A stretch of DNA of 53,873 nt from Candidatus Woesearchaeota archaeon (GCA_023265685.1 JAHFSP010000007.1:1-53873), one strand, 5' to 3'. Shown: positions 1 through 9,231, counted from the first letter of the stretch. Made by a program: numbers and translations. Notes: a model not told the origin generated them from the sequence alone.

Positions 1-1033
1 ATTGTTCATCAGTTCCTTTAGCAATAAGATTTAGTCCAGCATCTCTCGCCAATCTTCTAAAATTTGCCCTATCAAGACCCAACGACTTAGAAGTCCGAGA
101 AACATTTCCATCATTCAAATCAAAACGCGCTTGAAGAATTTGTGCTAAAATTCCATTCTGGATTTCTCCCAACCGTAGACGGATGTCCTGCATGGACATA
201 GTAGGAGGAATGCTCTCAACAAAAGGTCCGTAATTTTTAGGAACAAGAACTGGAGACCCCGTTTTTTGATATAACAAAAAGTCTTTCGGTTCAAGTACTT
301 TTTTTTGTGTCCACGCAACAGCGCCATGTACCGCGTTTTCCAATTCTCGCACATTACCTGGCCAAAGCTGCGTCATTAACCAAGAATACACACCTGAACA
401 AAAAGTAACATCCTTTTGTTCTAGTTCATTCGATTTAGCAAGGAAATGATCAGTAAGGTGTTTAATATCCTCACCTCTCTCTCGTAATGGAGGAAGAAAA
501 ATATAAACTTGACGCAAACGATAATACAAATCTGAACGAAATGTGTTTTCTTGGACATAACTTTCAAGAGGCCGACTCGACGCTGCCACAAACCGCACAT
601 CAAAAGAAGTAGGTTGAGTATAATCACCTCCTACCGCAACAACAGCACGTTCTTGAAGAGCACGCAATAATTTTGCTTGAACGCGGGGACTCATCTCTGC
701 AATCTCATCAAGAAATAGCGTCCCTCCATTTGCCTGAATAAATAATCCTTCACGTTTCGCAACACCCGTAGCAACACGATGAGCAACACCAAAAAGATGT
801 GCTTCAAGTAAATCTCCATCACCTAATTCAGCAACACTCACTCCAGCAAAACGAGCCTCTCGACGTGCGCCTTGTTCATGCAACGCTCGAGCAACTAATT
901 CTTTTCCGGTACCACTTTCACCTGCAATATAAACGGTTACTCCGCTCGATGCAACACGTTCTATACTTTCATAAACCTTGTACATCGCCGGACTTTCGCC
1001 GATCATACCATAATGAAGATCAGGTGAACTCAT
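1..1033 (-). CDS. Sigma-54-activator-type (NtrC/PspF-like) AAA+ ATPase with C-terminal Fis-like HTH; 3' end cut by window edge
   Basis: Manual translation of the minus strand from ATG at 1033 stays open to position 1 (not in ORF track because no stop). Walker A GESGTGKELVARALHE, Walker B GGTLFLDEIAEMSPRVQAKLLRALQE, FRSDLYYRL arginine-finger region, PPLRERGEDI, WPGNVRELENAV, C-terminal DGNVSRTSKSLGLDRANFRRLARDAGL. Confidence 0.9.
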   Translation of the reverse strand, partial: MSSPDLHYGMIGESPAMYKVYESIERVASSGVTVYIAGESGTGKELVARALHEQGARREARFAGVSVAELGDGDLLEAHLFGVAHRVATGVAKREGLFIQANGGTLFLDEIAEMSPRVQAKLLRALQERAVVAVGGDYTQPTSFDVRFVAASSRPLESYVQENTFRSDLYYRLRQVYIFLPPLRERGEDIKHLTDHFLAKSNELEQKDVTFCSGVYSWLMTQLWPGNVRELENAVHGAVAWTQKKVLEPKDFLLYQKTGSPVLVPKNYGPFVESIPPTMSMQDIRLRLGEIQNGILAQILQARFDLNDGNVSRTSKSLGLDRANFRRLARDAGLNLIAKGTDEQ

Positions 1034-1130
1034 AAAAAACAAAATCTCGGATTAGATTTTAAGCTTTACTACTAAAAAGAAACAAAACTAAAATAAAACC
1101 AAAGAGAATTAGAAATGAACCCGATAAATC

Positions 1131-2555
1131 CTACTCCATCATCTTCTTAAGAGCTGGATGCATATCCATCATATGTTGTTTAGCAATCTCTTCATAGAGC
1201 TTGTACACAATCATTACTGCCAACAAAATACCCGTTCCATGAGACAATGCACCTGTAAGATCAGCAAACGCTGCGAGGATTCCAATCGATGCCCCACCAA
1301 CAATAGTCAAAGGCCAAATATAACGCTCCAAAATCTTCTCCAGAACTCGTTCATCTCGACGAAATCCAGGGATCTGTAATCCTGATGCCATAATCTGTTT
1401 GGCTTGACTTGCGGCATCCATGTTCGCTGTCTGAATCCAAAAAATACTAAAGATTACTGCACCCACAACCATCAAAAAGATATAGATAGCTGCTTGTCCT
1501 AATTGAGATAACGTAAAACTACCCTGAATTAAACTTGAAACAATGTTAGGCGGACTAATCCAATATACTAGTCCACTCGCAGGACTTTGCCCTGCAAACG
1601 TACCAAATAGAGGATGACCCCAACTTTCTAGCAAACGCGCAAACAACTGAATATTAGCAAGTAACGCTGCCATTAAGATAACGGGGATGTTAGACGTATA
1701 CAAAAAGTTGAGTGGCCAACGAATACCATAACCACGAACTTTGCCAAACGTAAGAGGAATCTCTACCTTCATCGCTTGAGCATAGACACACACTGCAAAG
1801 ACCAATAACGTTGACACTACTGCCGCAACTTGCAACAACGCGCCAGTCACGTTACCTTGAGAAAGAAACTGTACAAACGCAGGAATTGCCCCAGATGCAA
1901 TATCTGGATTAGTAGGAGAAGGTAAAAAATTAAACGCTCGAATAAAAATTTGTTGAGCAACACCAGCTGCAATAAATAAGCTTAGGCCTGAACCAAAACC
2001 CCACTTGGATACAACTTCATCCATAAACATAATCAATAATCCACCTAAGACCAACTGCACTACCAAAAGAATCTCAAACTGAACAAAAAGACCAGAAGTC
2101 ATCGTAACTCCTGTACTCAACGCTCCACCAACTGGTGTTGGGGCAAGACCACCCATAAAGACGTAAATTGCAGATTCAAAGAGAATAAAAAAGATTGAAA
2201 AGATTTTCTGTAATCCTTGAAATGATCGTCGACCTTCATGACTCGCTAAATCAAATTTTAAAATACCTGTTCCATTTAACAGCTGCAAAACAATTGATCC
2301 AGTAACGAGTGGACCAATACCTAATGAAATGATACTTCCAAAAGAAGCACCAAGAATAATGGAAAGGAACTCAAACTGTTGAAGAGCATTCTCTCCTAAT
2401 CCAAAAAGAGGAACAAGCCCTAAAACAAAGAACAAAACCAGAATCAACAAAGTCCACTTTAACTTTTCACCAAACGGCAGTTTCTTCTGCGCTGGACCCT
2501 GCACTTCAGGAAAAATAGAATATATTTTCTCAAGCAAACCCATGATAAACACCAA
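1131..2555 (-). CDS. secY: Preprotein translocase subunit SecY (Sec61-alpha)
   Basis: Multi-TM protein at the end of the spc-type operon; GMGLLEKIYSIFPEVQGPAQKKLPFGEKLKWTLLIL N-terminus, SecY-like throughout. Confidence 0.97.
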   Translation of the reverse strand: MVFIMGLLEKIYSIFPEVQGPAQKKLPFGEKLKWTLLILVLFFVLGLVPLFGLGENALQQFEFLSIILGASFGSIISLGIGPLVTGSIVLQLLNGTGILKFDLASHEGRRSFQGLQKIFSIFFILFESAIYVFMGGLAPTPVGGALSTGVTMTSGLFVQFEILLVVQLVLGGLLIMFMDEVVSKWGFGSGLSLFIAAGVAQQIFIRAFNFLPSPTNPDIASGAIPAFVQFLSQGNVTGALLQVAAVVSTLLVFAVCVYAQAMKVEIPLTFGKVRGYGIRWPLNFLYTSNIPVILMAALLANIQLFARLLESWGHPLFGTFAGQSPASGLVYWISPPNIVSSLIQGSFTLSQLGQAAIYIFLMVVGAVIFSIFWIQTANMDAASQAKQIMASGLQIPGFRRDERVLEKILERYIWPLTIVGGASIGILAAFADLTGALSHGTGILLAVMIVYKLYEEIAKQHMMDMHPALKKMME

Positions 2556-2590
2556 CCACGTACTCCCTTATCGATTTTTCTTTATCACCC

Positions 2591-3049
2591 TTACGATGAA
2601 CTAGTCGATGTACCCGAGGTAATAACTTCACCACCAGCAGCAGCAACACGCTCACAAGCTTGAGCACTAGCCTGACTTACCGTCACACGCATTTTGTGAG
2701 CAACTTTACCAGTTCCTAACAATTTGGTATAACCTAATGAAGAAAGATCAACTATATAAATATCGCCCTGCTTGGTAACAGTTCCCTCTCGCGCCATACG
2801 CATGATTCCTGAAGACAGAATACTTACATTAATAGTACGAGAAACAATAGGAGTACGTCGAGGTAAAAAACCACGAGAGCCAAGTTTGTAGCGCATACCT
2901 GCTTTCTTTTGACCTGCTTTTTTGCCGGTTCCTGCATTACCGCGTCCCCCACGTGATCCTGCGCCACGTCGTTTCTTAGGATGACCACCACCATGTGTAC
3001 GATGTGATCCACGATAATGTCCAACTTTTCTACGTCTTCGAACAACCAT
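2591..3049 (-). CDS. rpl15: Ribosomal protein uL15
   Basis: RRRRKVGHYRGSHRTHGGGHPKKRRGAGSRGGRGNAG motif; position before secY. Confidence 0.95.
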   Translation of the reverse strand: MVVRRRRKVGHYRGSHRTHGGGHPKKRRGAGSRGGRGNAGTGKKAGQKKAGMRYKLGSRGFLPRRTPIVSRTINVSILSSGIMRMAREGTVTKQGDIYIVDLSSLGYTKLLGTGKVAHKMRVTVSQASAQACERVAAAGGEVITSGTSTSSS

Positions 3050-3072
3050 TGTTATATATCCTCATTAATGAT

Positions 3073-3104
3073 AATTTATTGATTTTTTAATTTATTGATT
3101 TTTA
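3073..3104 (-). repeat. 16-bp tandem duplication in L30-L15 spacer
   Basis: aatttattgatttttt / aatttattgattttta, adjacent copies with one mismatch. Confidence 0.8.
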
Positions 3105-3166
3105 TTAAATTGACCCTATTAAATTTTATTGATCCAATTACCTATTGTAAACTCATAATCTCAAGT

Positions 3167-3730
3167 CTAAAGCATCCTCTTGACAAGATCATCCATTTTG
3201 CTAGCTCGATAACCTAAGCTACCCCCCGCTGCAAAAGCAACTTTAATCCCTTTACGACCAAAGCCTTTACGTGGTGGATTAAGACGAAAATAAGGCTTGT
3301 AATCTTTCCCATTAATATGTAAAGATTTATAGGAATAAATTTCTTTGGAATCTGTTTTACGTGAAAGGAACGCTTCTCCTCGCACACGAATTAACTCGGT
3401 AAACGTCTCAGGAGTAATTTCTCCCCACGTAACCCAATCTTTCACTTTAACAACCATACCATGATTCTCAGGAGTGTTAGGAATAACAACACAAAAATTC
3501 TTTCGACGTAAACGTAACATTGTAAGAGTACGAAGAATTGGTTCAGGCATGTCCACAAAGCCACGTACAAGTACTACTGCGATTTGACCTGCAGCTTTTG
3601 GGTTTGATTTAGGTACAATAGCCCTAGGTACAGCCAACCCACCAGACACTCTTGAAGTAGATACTGCTTCTTTTGCTACTACCCTCCCATTGGGAACAGA
3701 TTTTGATGATTTTACAGTTGCGGATGCCAT
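3167..3730 (-). CDS. rpl30: Ribosomal protein uL30 with N-terminal extension
   Basis: AVVLVRGFVDMPEPILRTLTMLRLRRKNFCVVIPNTPENHGMVVKVKDWVTWGEI; archaeal L30. Confidence 0.93.
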   Translation of the reverse strand: MASATVKSSKSVPNGRVVAKEAVSTSRVSGGLAVPRAIVPKSNPKAAGQIAVVLVRGFVDMPEPILRTLTMLRLRRKNFCVVIPNTPENHGMVVKVKDWVTWGEITPETFTELIRVRGEAFLSRKTDSKEIYSYKSLHINGKDYKPYFRLNPPRKGFGRKGIKVAFAAGGSLGYRASKMDDLVKRML

Positions 3731-3767
3731 GGTAATTATGTAAATTATGTATTATTTTAGTTTTTTA

Positions 3768-3797
3768 TTTTCTTAATTATTCTTTTCTTAATTATTC
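3768..3797 (-). repeat. Perfect 15-bp tandem duplication spanning the S5 stop codon
   Basis: ttttcttaattattc x2; S5 stop (TTA on +) at 3792-3794 lies in one copy. Confidence 0.9.
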
Positions 3798-4628
3798 TTT
3801 AATTCTACCCTCAACAATGCCTAGTTTAGCAACATCTTCAGGTTTGATTTTCATTTCTGATAATTTATGGAGAGCATCCATTAATGCTTTAACTAAATTA
3901 AGTTTTGTTTTGGTCTGACCTGAAGTCTTACTCCAAACGTCACGAACACCTGCGAGTGAAAGGATTTTTGCACACTCTTTCTCAACACATAAACCTGTAC
4001 CACGAGGAGCAGGAATTAATGTAATTCGAGCTGAACCACAACGCCCAGTAACTTGAAAAGGAATAGAATTTGCTTCACGAGCATCAGTTGCCCAACTTCC
4101 ACAACCACGACGAATACGCATCAAATTGAGACGAGCTTGACGTTTAGCTTTGTCACGAGAAGGAACTGTTTCTTTACTTTTTCCCATTCCAATACCAACA
4201 TACCCATTGCGATTTCCTACAACAGCGCAAGTTGTAAATTGAATACGATTTCCTTCTTTAGTTTTCTTTTGAGTTTGACGAAAGATACGACGTTGACCAC
4301 CACCAAATTTTCCTTTAGCTTGACCAATAAGCAATAAATCTTCTGCTAAATCCGGAAGTAAAGTATCAACAATTCCTGATTCTAAAATACGTTGACCTTG
4401 CTCAAAAATATCATCAATATCAGTGATCTTACCCTCTTTAACATTTCTACCCAACTCTGTTGTTGGTTTCCACTCCGCGCGCGGAGCAGAATCTGCATGG
4501 GGAGCTCCATCTTTAGATCTCTTATCTCGAGAACGGCGAGGGGAATCTTGTTTTCCACCGGGCCCTCGATTTTGATTGGGTCCTCGATTTTGACTAGTTC
4601 GTTTTTGAGATGATTCTTCACGTGCCAT
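3792..4628 (-). CDS. rps5: Ribosomal protein uS5 with basic N-terminal extension
   Basis: VVGNRNGYVGIGMGKSKETVPSRDKAKRQARLNLMRIRRGCGSW; low-complexity first ~65 aa. Confidence 0.95.
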   Translation of the reverse strand: MAREESSQKRTSQNRGPNQNRGPGGKQDSPRRSRDKRSKDGAPHADSAPRAEWKPTTELGRNVKEGKITDIDDIFEQGQRILESGIVDTLLPDLAEDLLLIGQAKGKFGGGQRRIFRQTQKKTKEGNRIQFTTCAVVGNRNGYVGIGMGKSKETVPSRDKAKRQARLNLMRIRRGCGSWATDAREANSIPFQVTGRCGSARITLIPAPRGTGLCVEKECAKILSLAGVRDVWSKTSGQTKTKLNLVKALMDALHKLSEMKIKPEDVAKLGIVEGRIKE

Positions 4629-4630
4629 AA

Positions 4631-5218
4631 TTATAAACCTTGAATTTTTTGTTGTACTGTCTTAAAGACTGTGCTAAGTGTTTCAGGCTTAGCCGCGTTT
4701 TTTAAATATTGCGAAAATTGACGATCATGGAGATCTTTTCCAACATGAAGAAGATGTGTACCATACCCTTCAATATGCTTTCCCGAAATACGTTCATGAG
4801 AAGGAAATATTGACTCATCACCAGCAGGAACGCCTAAGCCTGCATCAATTGCCCCTTTAAGGAAAGCATACACTTTTCCTTTATGAAGAGGAAAAAGTAA
4901 TCCCGTGTCAAAAATAACATCATTACATCCCTCTTTAAGAGCGCGACGAGCAATCAACATACCTGTGAGGTATGCTGCAGGAATATTTTTACAAGAATAA
5001 TTCCAACCCATCTTCACTAAAGCGCGTGACGTAACGGCTGCAATAACTTCATCGCCTTTACCAGTGAAAGTAATCACTTGAGCAATGATTTGTTGATTAG
5101 TAAAACGTACTACTAAACGAGGTTTTTTACTTAAAAGTAAATGAAGACGTTTCTTATAATTAGTACGCAACTCTCGTTTACGTCGAAAGTGGATTGTTCG
5201 AGGGGGATTTGCTTTCAT
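4631..5218 (-). CDS. rpl18: Ribosomal protein uL18
   Basis: RRKRELRTNYKKRLHLLLSKKPRLVVRFTNQQIIAQV; between S5 and L19e. Confidence 0.95.
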   Translation of the reverse strand: MKANPPRTIHFRRKRELRTNYKKRLHLLLSKKPRLVVRFTNQQIIAQVITFTGKGDEVIAAVTSRALVKMGWNYSCKNIPAAYLTGMLIARRALKEGCNDVIFDTGLLFPLHKGKVYAFLKGAIDAGLGVPAGDESIFPSHERISGKHIEGYGTHLLHVGKDLHDRQFSQYLKNAAKPETLSTVFKTVQQKIQGL

Positions 5219-5268
5219 TTTGTATCGTGTATCTTATTTTTTAAGATTATCTTTATTTTTGATTATTT

Positions 5269-5748
5269 TTATTTCTCACTAACCTTCTTCTCTACACCAG
5301 CCTTCTTCTGCTCAAGCAAACTATGCTCTGAAATAAACAGTTTAATGTGACGACGATTACGGAAGTATCCACCTTTACATTTACGGTAAAGAGATTGATA
5401 TGTTTTAGGAGAGATTAGTGTTTTCGCACGCAATTCACGCAACAACTCACGTTGAGTACGAATACGAGCCATCCAACGATCTTTACGAGGAACACTAGCA
5501 TAAGCAGCTCCTTTACGACTACCTCGGCCTTTTTGACGCCCTTTACGCTTTTGTGACGCAATATCACGAGCACGACCACGAGAGTGGTAACTCAAAGCAG
5601 CGACATACACTTTACCTACGGCAATTAATCCTCGTAAATCAGAACGAGTGATTGCTTTTGTAACATCCTCAAGCGCGTCAGTTCGAAAACGAACTTTGTC
5701 CAAGCCAACGTTAAGGATTTTGGCTGCTAATCGTTTTTTACTCATCAT
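5269..5748 (-). CDS. rpl19e: Ribosomal protein eL19
   Basis: KKRLAAKILNVGLDKVRF ... GRQKGRGSRKGA ... RKDRWMARIRTQRELLRELR. Confidence 0.95.
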   Translation of the reverse strand: MMSKKRLAAKILNVGLDKVRFRTDALEDVTKAITRSDLRGLIAVGKVYVAALSYHSRGRARDIASQKRKGRQKGRGSRKGAAYASVPRKDRWMARIRTQRELLRELRAKTLISPKTYQSLYRKCKGGYFRNRRHIKLFISEHSLLEQKKAGVEKKVSEK

Positions 5749-5800
5749 GGTATTTCACGTTTTTGATTGTATATTTTTTTGAATTAATATTATCTTAATG

Positions 5801-5830
5801 TACTCTATTAATGTTTACTCTATTAATGTT
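5801..5830 (-). repeat. Perfect 15-bp tandem duplication spanning the L32e stop codon
   Basis: tactctattaatgtt x2; L32e stop (TTA on +) at 5823-5825 lies in one copy. Confidence 0.9.
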
Positions 5831-6533
5831 TATGCTCGTGTCCTGGAGCGTGCTCTTGATGCGTATGAACACTAGGGTGCTCATTTCCATCACTCATATG
5901 TGGATGAGATTCATGAGTGTGAGTCCCTTCTTTAACATCCTGAACTTTTGTATCTTGAGTTTTGTCAGCTCTTGCTGCATCTGTTTTTGCACTACCAGCT
6001 TTCTTATCAGCCGCCTCTTTTTTATCAGACGCTTTTTTCTCCTCTGCACTACGACGTTTTTCCTCATCTTTCTTTACTTTAGAACTACTTCGAGTAGAGC
6101 GAGCTTTTCGACGTCGAGCAAGATCCGCAGCGATTTTGTCAACAACAACTTTTGCATCTTTAACATTAAGTAATGAGATATTTTTCTGGGAAGCCAACGT
6201 CATCAACACAACGCGTTTACGTGCTCCTAGTTTAGAAGCAAGAACTGCACCTTGATGAGCCGGATTAAGAGCAAACAATTGTTTCTCAGTTGCAACAACC
6301 ACAGGCATAAGACCACTACGGTGCATGCCACGAACTTCAGCTGGAGCCCCATAGCCTGGAGTTGGAAGAGCAGGACGACCACAATGCATCTGACGTACTT
6401 TAGAGTGACGACCATGCATAAAGCGCCAACGCTTTTTAATTCGCGTAACGTAGCGTGATTCTTTGACAACAAAGTCAGGTTTGCGAGCATTTGATTTGGC
6501 ACGTACAGCCAATAATTGTTTTGTTTGAGCCAT
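5823..6533 (-). CDS. rpl32e: Ribosomal protein eL32 with long charged and His-rich C-terminal tail
   Basis: KPDFVVKESRYVTRIKKRWRFMHGRHSKVRQ... core; tail ends GTHTHESHPHMSDGNEHPSVHTHQEHAPGHEHKH. Confidence 0.93.
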   Translation of the reverse strand: MAQTKQLLAVRAKSNARKPDFVVKESRYVTRIKKRWRFMHGRHSKVRQMHCGRPALPTPGYGAPAEVRGMHRSGLMPVVVATEKQLFALNPAHQGAVLASKLGARKRVVLMTLASQKNISLLNVKDAKVVVDKIAADLARRRKARSTRSSSKVKKDEEKRRSAEEKKASDKKEAADKKAGSAKTDAARADKTQDTKVQDVKEGTHTHESHPHMSDGNEHPSVHTHQEHAPGHEHKH

Positions 6534-6564
6534 TGTATGAATATACCTGCTGATTTACCTAAAC

Positions 6565-7134
6565 TTAAGCAACACCTTTTCCAGCTTTGTCCACCATATA
6601 ACAACCATCTTGAAAAATTCGTCGATCACGATTTGTAATACGACAAAGCTGCTCAATACGACCTGCCATTTGACCAGCAAGTTCTTTATCACAACCTGTA
6701 ACAAGGATTTCGGTTCCTTCAATTTTGACAGTAGTTCCCTTAACTAAGCCAGTACGACGTGGAACTGCTTCGCCAAGAAAATTCTTAACAACAAATTCTT
6801 GACCAACAACAGCAACATTCATCGGAAAGTGACCTGAACAAATTTTAAGTTTGTAGACAAACGGTTCAGTGACACCTTTAACCATATTAGTAATATGAGA
6901 CTCGAAAGCGCCGATCACTGTTTTTTCCCGTTTTGTGCCATTCATAGCAGAAAGGATAATTTTTTCCGCTTCAATGAGTATTCCAATGCGAGGATGACGA
7001 AAGTCTCGACTAACTTCCCCTTTGGAACCTTTCAATGTAAGCACACTACGAGCAAGAGCAGCATGTACCCCCTTATCAAAATGAATTTCGCGAATGATAT
7101 CTTCTTTCATGGTATATGAGTTGGAAATGAACAA
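6565..7134 (-). CDS. rpl6: Ribosomal protein uL6
   Basis: MVKGVTEPFVYKLKICSGHFPMNVAVVGQEFVVKNFLGEAVPRR. Confidence 0.95.
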   Translation of the reverse strand: MFISNSYTMKEDIIREIHFDKGVHAALARSVLTLKGSKGEVSRDFRHPRIGILIEAEKIILSAMNGTKREKTVIGAFESHITNMVKGVTEPFVYKLKICSGHFPMNVAVVGQEFVVKNFLGEAVPRRTGLVKGTTVKIEGTEILVTGCDKELAGQMAGRIEQLCRITNRDRRIFQDGCYMVDKAGKGVA

Positions 7135-7140
7135 TACTGC

Positions 7141-7530
7141 TTAATAACAGTACGCAAGCAACTTTCCTCCCGTACTTTGTTCTTTTGCTTTCAAATGAGT
7201 CACGACACCTTTAGGTGTAGAAACAACTAAAATTCCAAAATCTTTTGCTGGAAGATAGCGTTTTTCCCACTTTTCGTAAGCATTGTTTTTCGCACTAAAG
7301 CGAGGTTTGATAACACCACATTTGTTGATGTTTCCTAGTAATGAAATTTTGAGAGCATTACCTTTTCCGTCTTCCACTTCTTCAAGTGTACCCAAGTAAT
7401 TATTCTCGCTAAGTATAGTAAACACTCTCTTAATTAAAGAGGACGCTGGTTTAATAACTACTTCTTTCTTTCCTACACGTTCCGCGTTAATTACTTTGGA
7501 AAGGGCCGCTGCTAAAGGATCATTGAGCAT
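7141..7530 (-). CDS. rps8: Ribosomal protein uS8
   Basis: LNDPLAAALSKVINAERVGKKEVVIKPASSLIKRVFTIL ... GILVVSTPKGVVTH. Confidence 0.96.
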   Translation of the reverse strand: MLNDPLAAALSKVINAERVGKKEVVIKPASSLIKRVFTILSENNYLGTLEEVEDGKGNALKISLLGNINKCGVIKPRFSAKNNAYEKWEKRYLPAKDFGILVVSTPKGVVTHLKAKEQSTGGKLLAYCY

Positions 7531-7540
7531 CTTGTTTCAC

Positions 7541-7771
7541 CTAACTAAATTTCTTAAACCCCAATTCCAGGGCCATCTCACGAAAACATTGACGACAAAG
7601 ATGTAGGCCATATTTGTTGATATGACCTCCTACTCTACCGCAGTTTTTACAATGACGAAGAGCCCGTCCACAGGATTTTGTATGAGGAGCATTGAATTTA
7701 ATGAATTTTGCTTTCTTTACTGGCTTAGCATCCAGTTGTGTGAACGCCTTACGATAATTGCTTGCTGTCAT
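7541..7771 (-). CDS. rps14: Ribosomal protein uS14, zinc-binding type
   Basis: [43 protein letters not shown]. Confidence 0.95.
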   Translation of the reverse strand: MTASNYRKAFTQLDAKPVKKAKFIKFNAPHTKSCGRALRHCKNCGRVGGHINKYGLHLCRQCFREMALELGFKKFS

Positions 7772-7787
7772 GATTTGTCACTCCTAT

Positions 7788-7819
7788 TGATTGTCATTTC
7801 TAATGATTGTAATTTCTAA
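7788..7819 (-). repeat. 16-bp tandem duplication in L5-S14 spacer
   Basis: tgattgtcatttctaa / tgattgtaatttctaa, adjacent, one mismatch. Confidence 0.85.
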
Positions 7820-7844
7820 TGAGATAATCTTTTACAAGATTTAC

Positions 7845-8420
7845 TTACTCATCACTCCCCATGATACGCACACCTAGTGCTTGGACAAAGGCGATTGCTT
7901 CTTCTTTAGTAATAAGATGATGTTTTCCAACACGAGCAGGACGGATTTTGCGACGCTTAATACCAAAACCTGGTCGCTCGAGGGTAACAGCAACTTCAAG
8001 ACCCATGATTTTAAGATCAGGATCGTATTCTAAACCTTCAATATCAATATATTCTGGAATTCCAAATGAAAAGCTTCCTTGAACATCAAAATTACTTGGC
8101 AATAACGTATTCTCTTTTGCTGCAAGTAACCGACGTAATAATTCCTCAGTTCCTTCTCGAACAGTAACCTTACATCCAATAGCAAGACCTGGCCGTAATC
8201 CCCAACCCGCGATACGCTTGGTAGTTGTAGTTTTAACAGGTTTGACAGGAGTAAGTTTCTCTAAGAGTTTAAGACCTCGTTTAAGAAGATCTTCGTTCTT
8301 TCCTGCACCAACATTAAGAGTAATTTTAGTAATTCTAATTTGTCGCATACTATTTTCTGTACTAGGTGAAGTACGGCTCGCTACAGTTGTTTTTGGGTGG
8401 ACCATAGTTGCTACTGCCAT
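7845..8420 (-). CDS. rpl5: Ribosomal protein uL5
   Basis: MRQIRITKITLNVGAGKNEDLLKRGLKLLEKLTPVKPV; start may be internal to the track ORF. Confidence 0.95.
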   Translation of the reverse strand: MAVATMVHPKTTVASRTSPSTENSMRQIRITKITLNVGAGKNEDLLKRGLKLLEKLTPVKPVKTTTTKRIAGWGLRPGLAIGCKVTVREGTEELLRRLLAAKENTLLPSNFDVQGSFSFGIPEYIDIEGLEYDPDLKIMGLEVAVTLERPGFGIKRRKIRPARVGKHHLITKEEAIAFVQALGVRIMGSDE

Positions 8421-8421
8421 C

Positions 8422-9120
8422 TTAAGCCATCACCTTCATAACAGGCTTTGTAGTGCCAACAACAAAAAGATATTCTTTAGAAGTACGTACTTCATTACCC
8501 TCATGATCACGATATACTGCTTGTTTTTCTTTAAGAGAATGAACCGTGCCTAAAGAACCAGCATGTTTACCTTGAGCAAGGAAAATGTGAACGCCTTCTT
8601 TAAGATGAATTAACTCTTTTATTTTTTGATCCGGAATTGAAATAACAACGCTATCTCCTACATAAAGTGTAGCTGCATGAGTTCCAGCAGGAACACTGCG
8701 TCCATCATGAAGTCGTAACATGATAGCTCCACCTTTAGCAACAGATTTACCCAAAACTTTACACACTTTATGCGTACTCTCAGTTGGAACAATAGTAGCT
8801 AAAACTAAGCGACCTTTGAAATCAACAGTAATACGATAAAAAAGATTAAGTGAAGGAATTGAAAGAACATCGAATAACCCTACCTGGGAACGCACATCTT
8901 TACGACGACGACCATCCACTAAAACTTCATTAGCATTCAAAAGTTTACGTACTTCACCCATTGTTGAAGCCACATGAAGAATATCACGTAAAATTACTCC
9001 TAGAGGCAGTGCCATTCCTTGAGGATGCGCTCCTGGATGTGGACGAAGTGTAAATGTTGACTGTTTACGTGCAATAACCCACGCTCGGGGAGATGCAATA
9101 CGTTTAAGATGATTTTTCAT
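8422..9120 (-). CDS. rps4e: Ribosomal protein eS4
   Basis: KNHLKRIASPRAWVIARKQSTFTLRPHPGAHPQGMALPLGVILRD. Confidence 0.96.
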   Translation of the reverse strand: MKNHLKRIASPRAWVIARKQSTFTLRPHPGAHPQGMALPLGVILRDILHVASTMGEVRKLLNANEVLVDGRRRKDVRSQVGLFDVLSIPSLNLFYRITVDFKGRLVLATIVPTESTHKVCKVLGKSVAKGGAIMLRLHDGRSVPAGTHAATLYVGDSVVISIPDQKIKELIHLKEGVHIFLAQGKHAGSLGTVHSLKEKQAVYRDHEGNEVRTSKEYLFVVGTTKPVMKVMA

Positions 9121-9231
9121 TTTGATCGTTTTTTTTGTTTTTCAACTTTAAGTTTTTCAATTTTAATATTTTTTATATTTTGAATTTTTATTTTAATTCT
9201 AATCTTTTGAATTTTAATTGAATTTTAATTT

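Noticed and set aside
799-1035. ORF-track + strand ORF 799-1035 and minus ORFs 145-354 and 421-627
   Set aside because: Out-of-frame or antisense shadows of the 1-1033 AAA+ gene, which translates cleanly in one frame.
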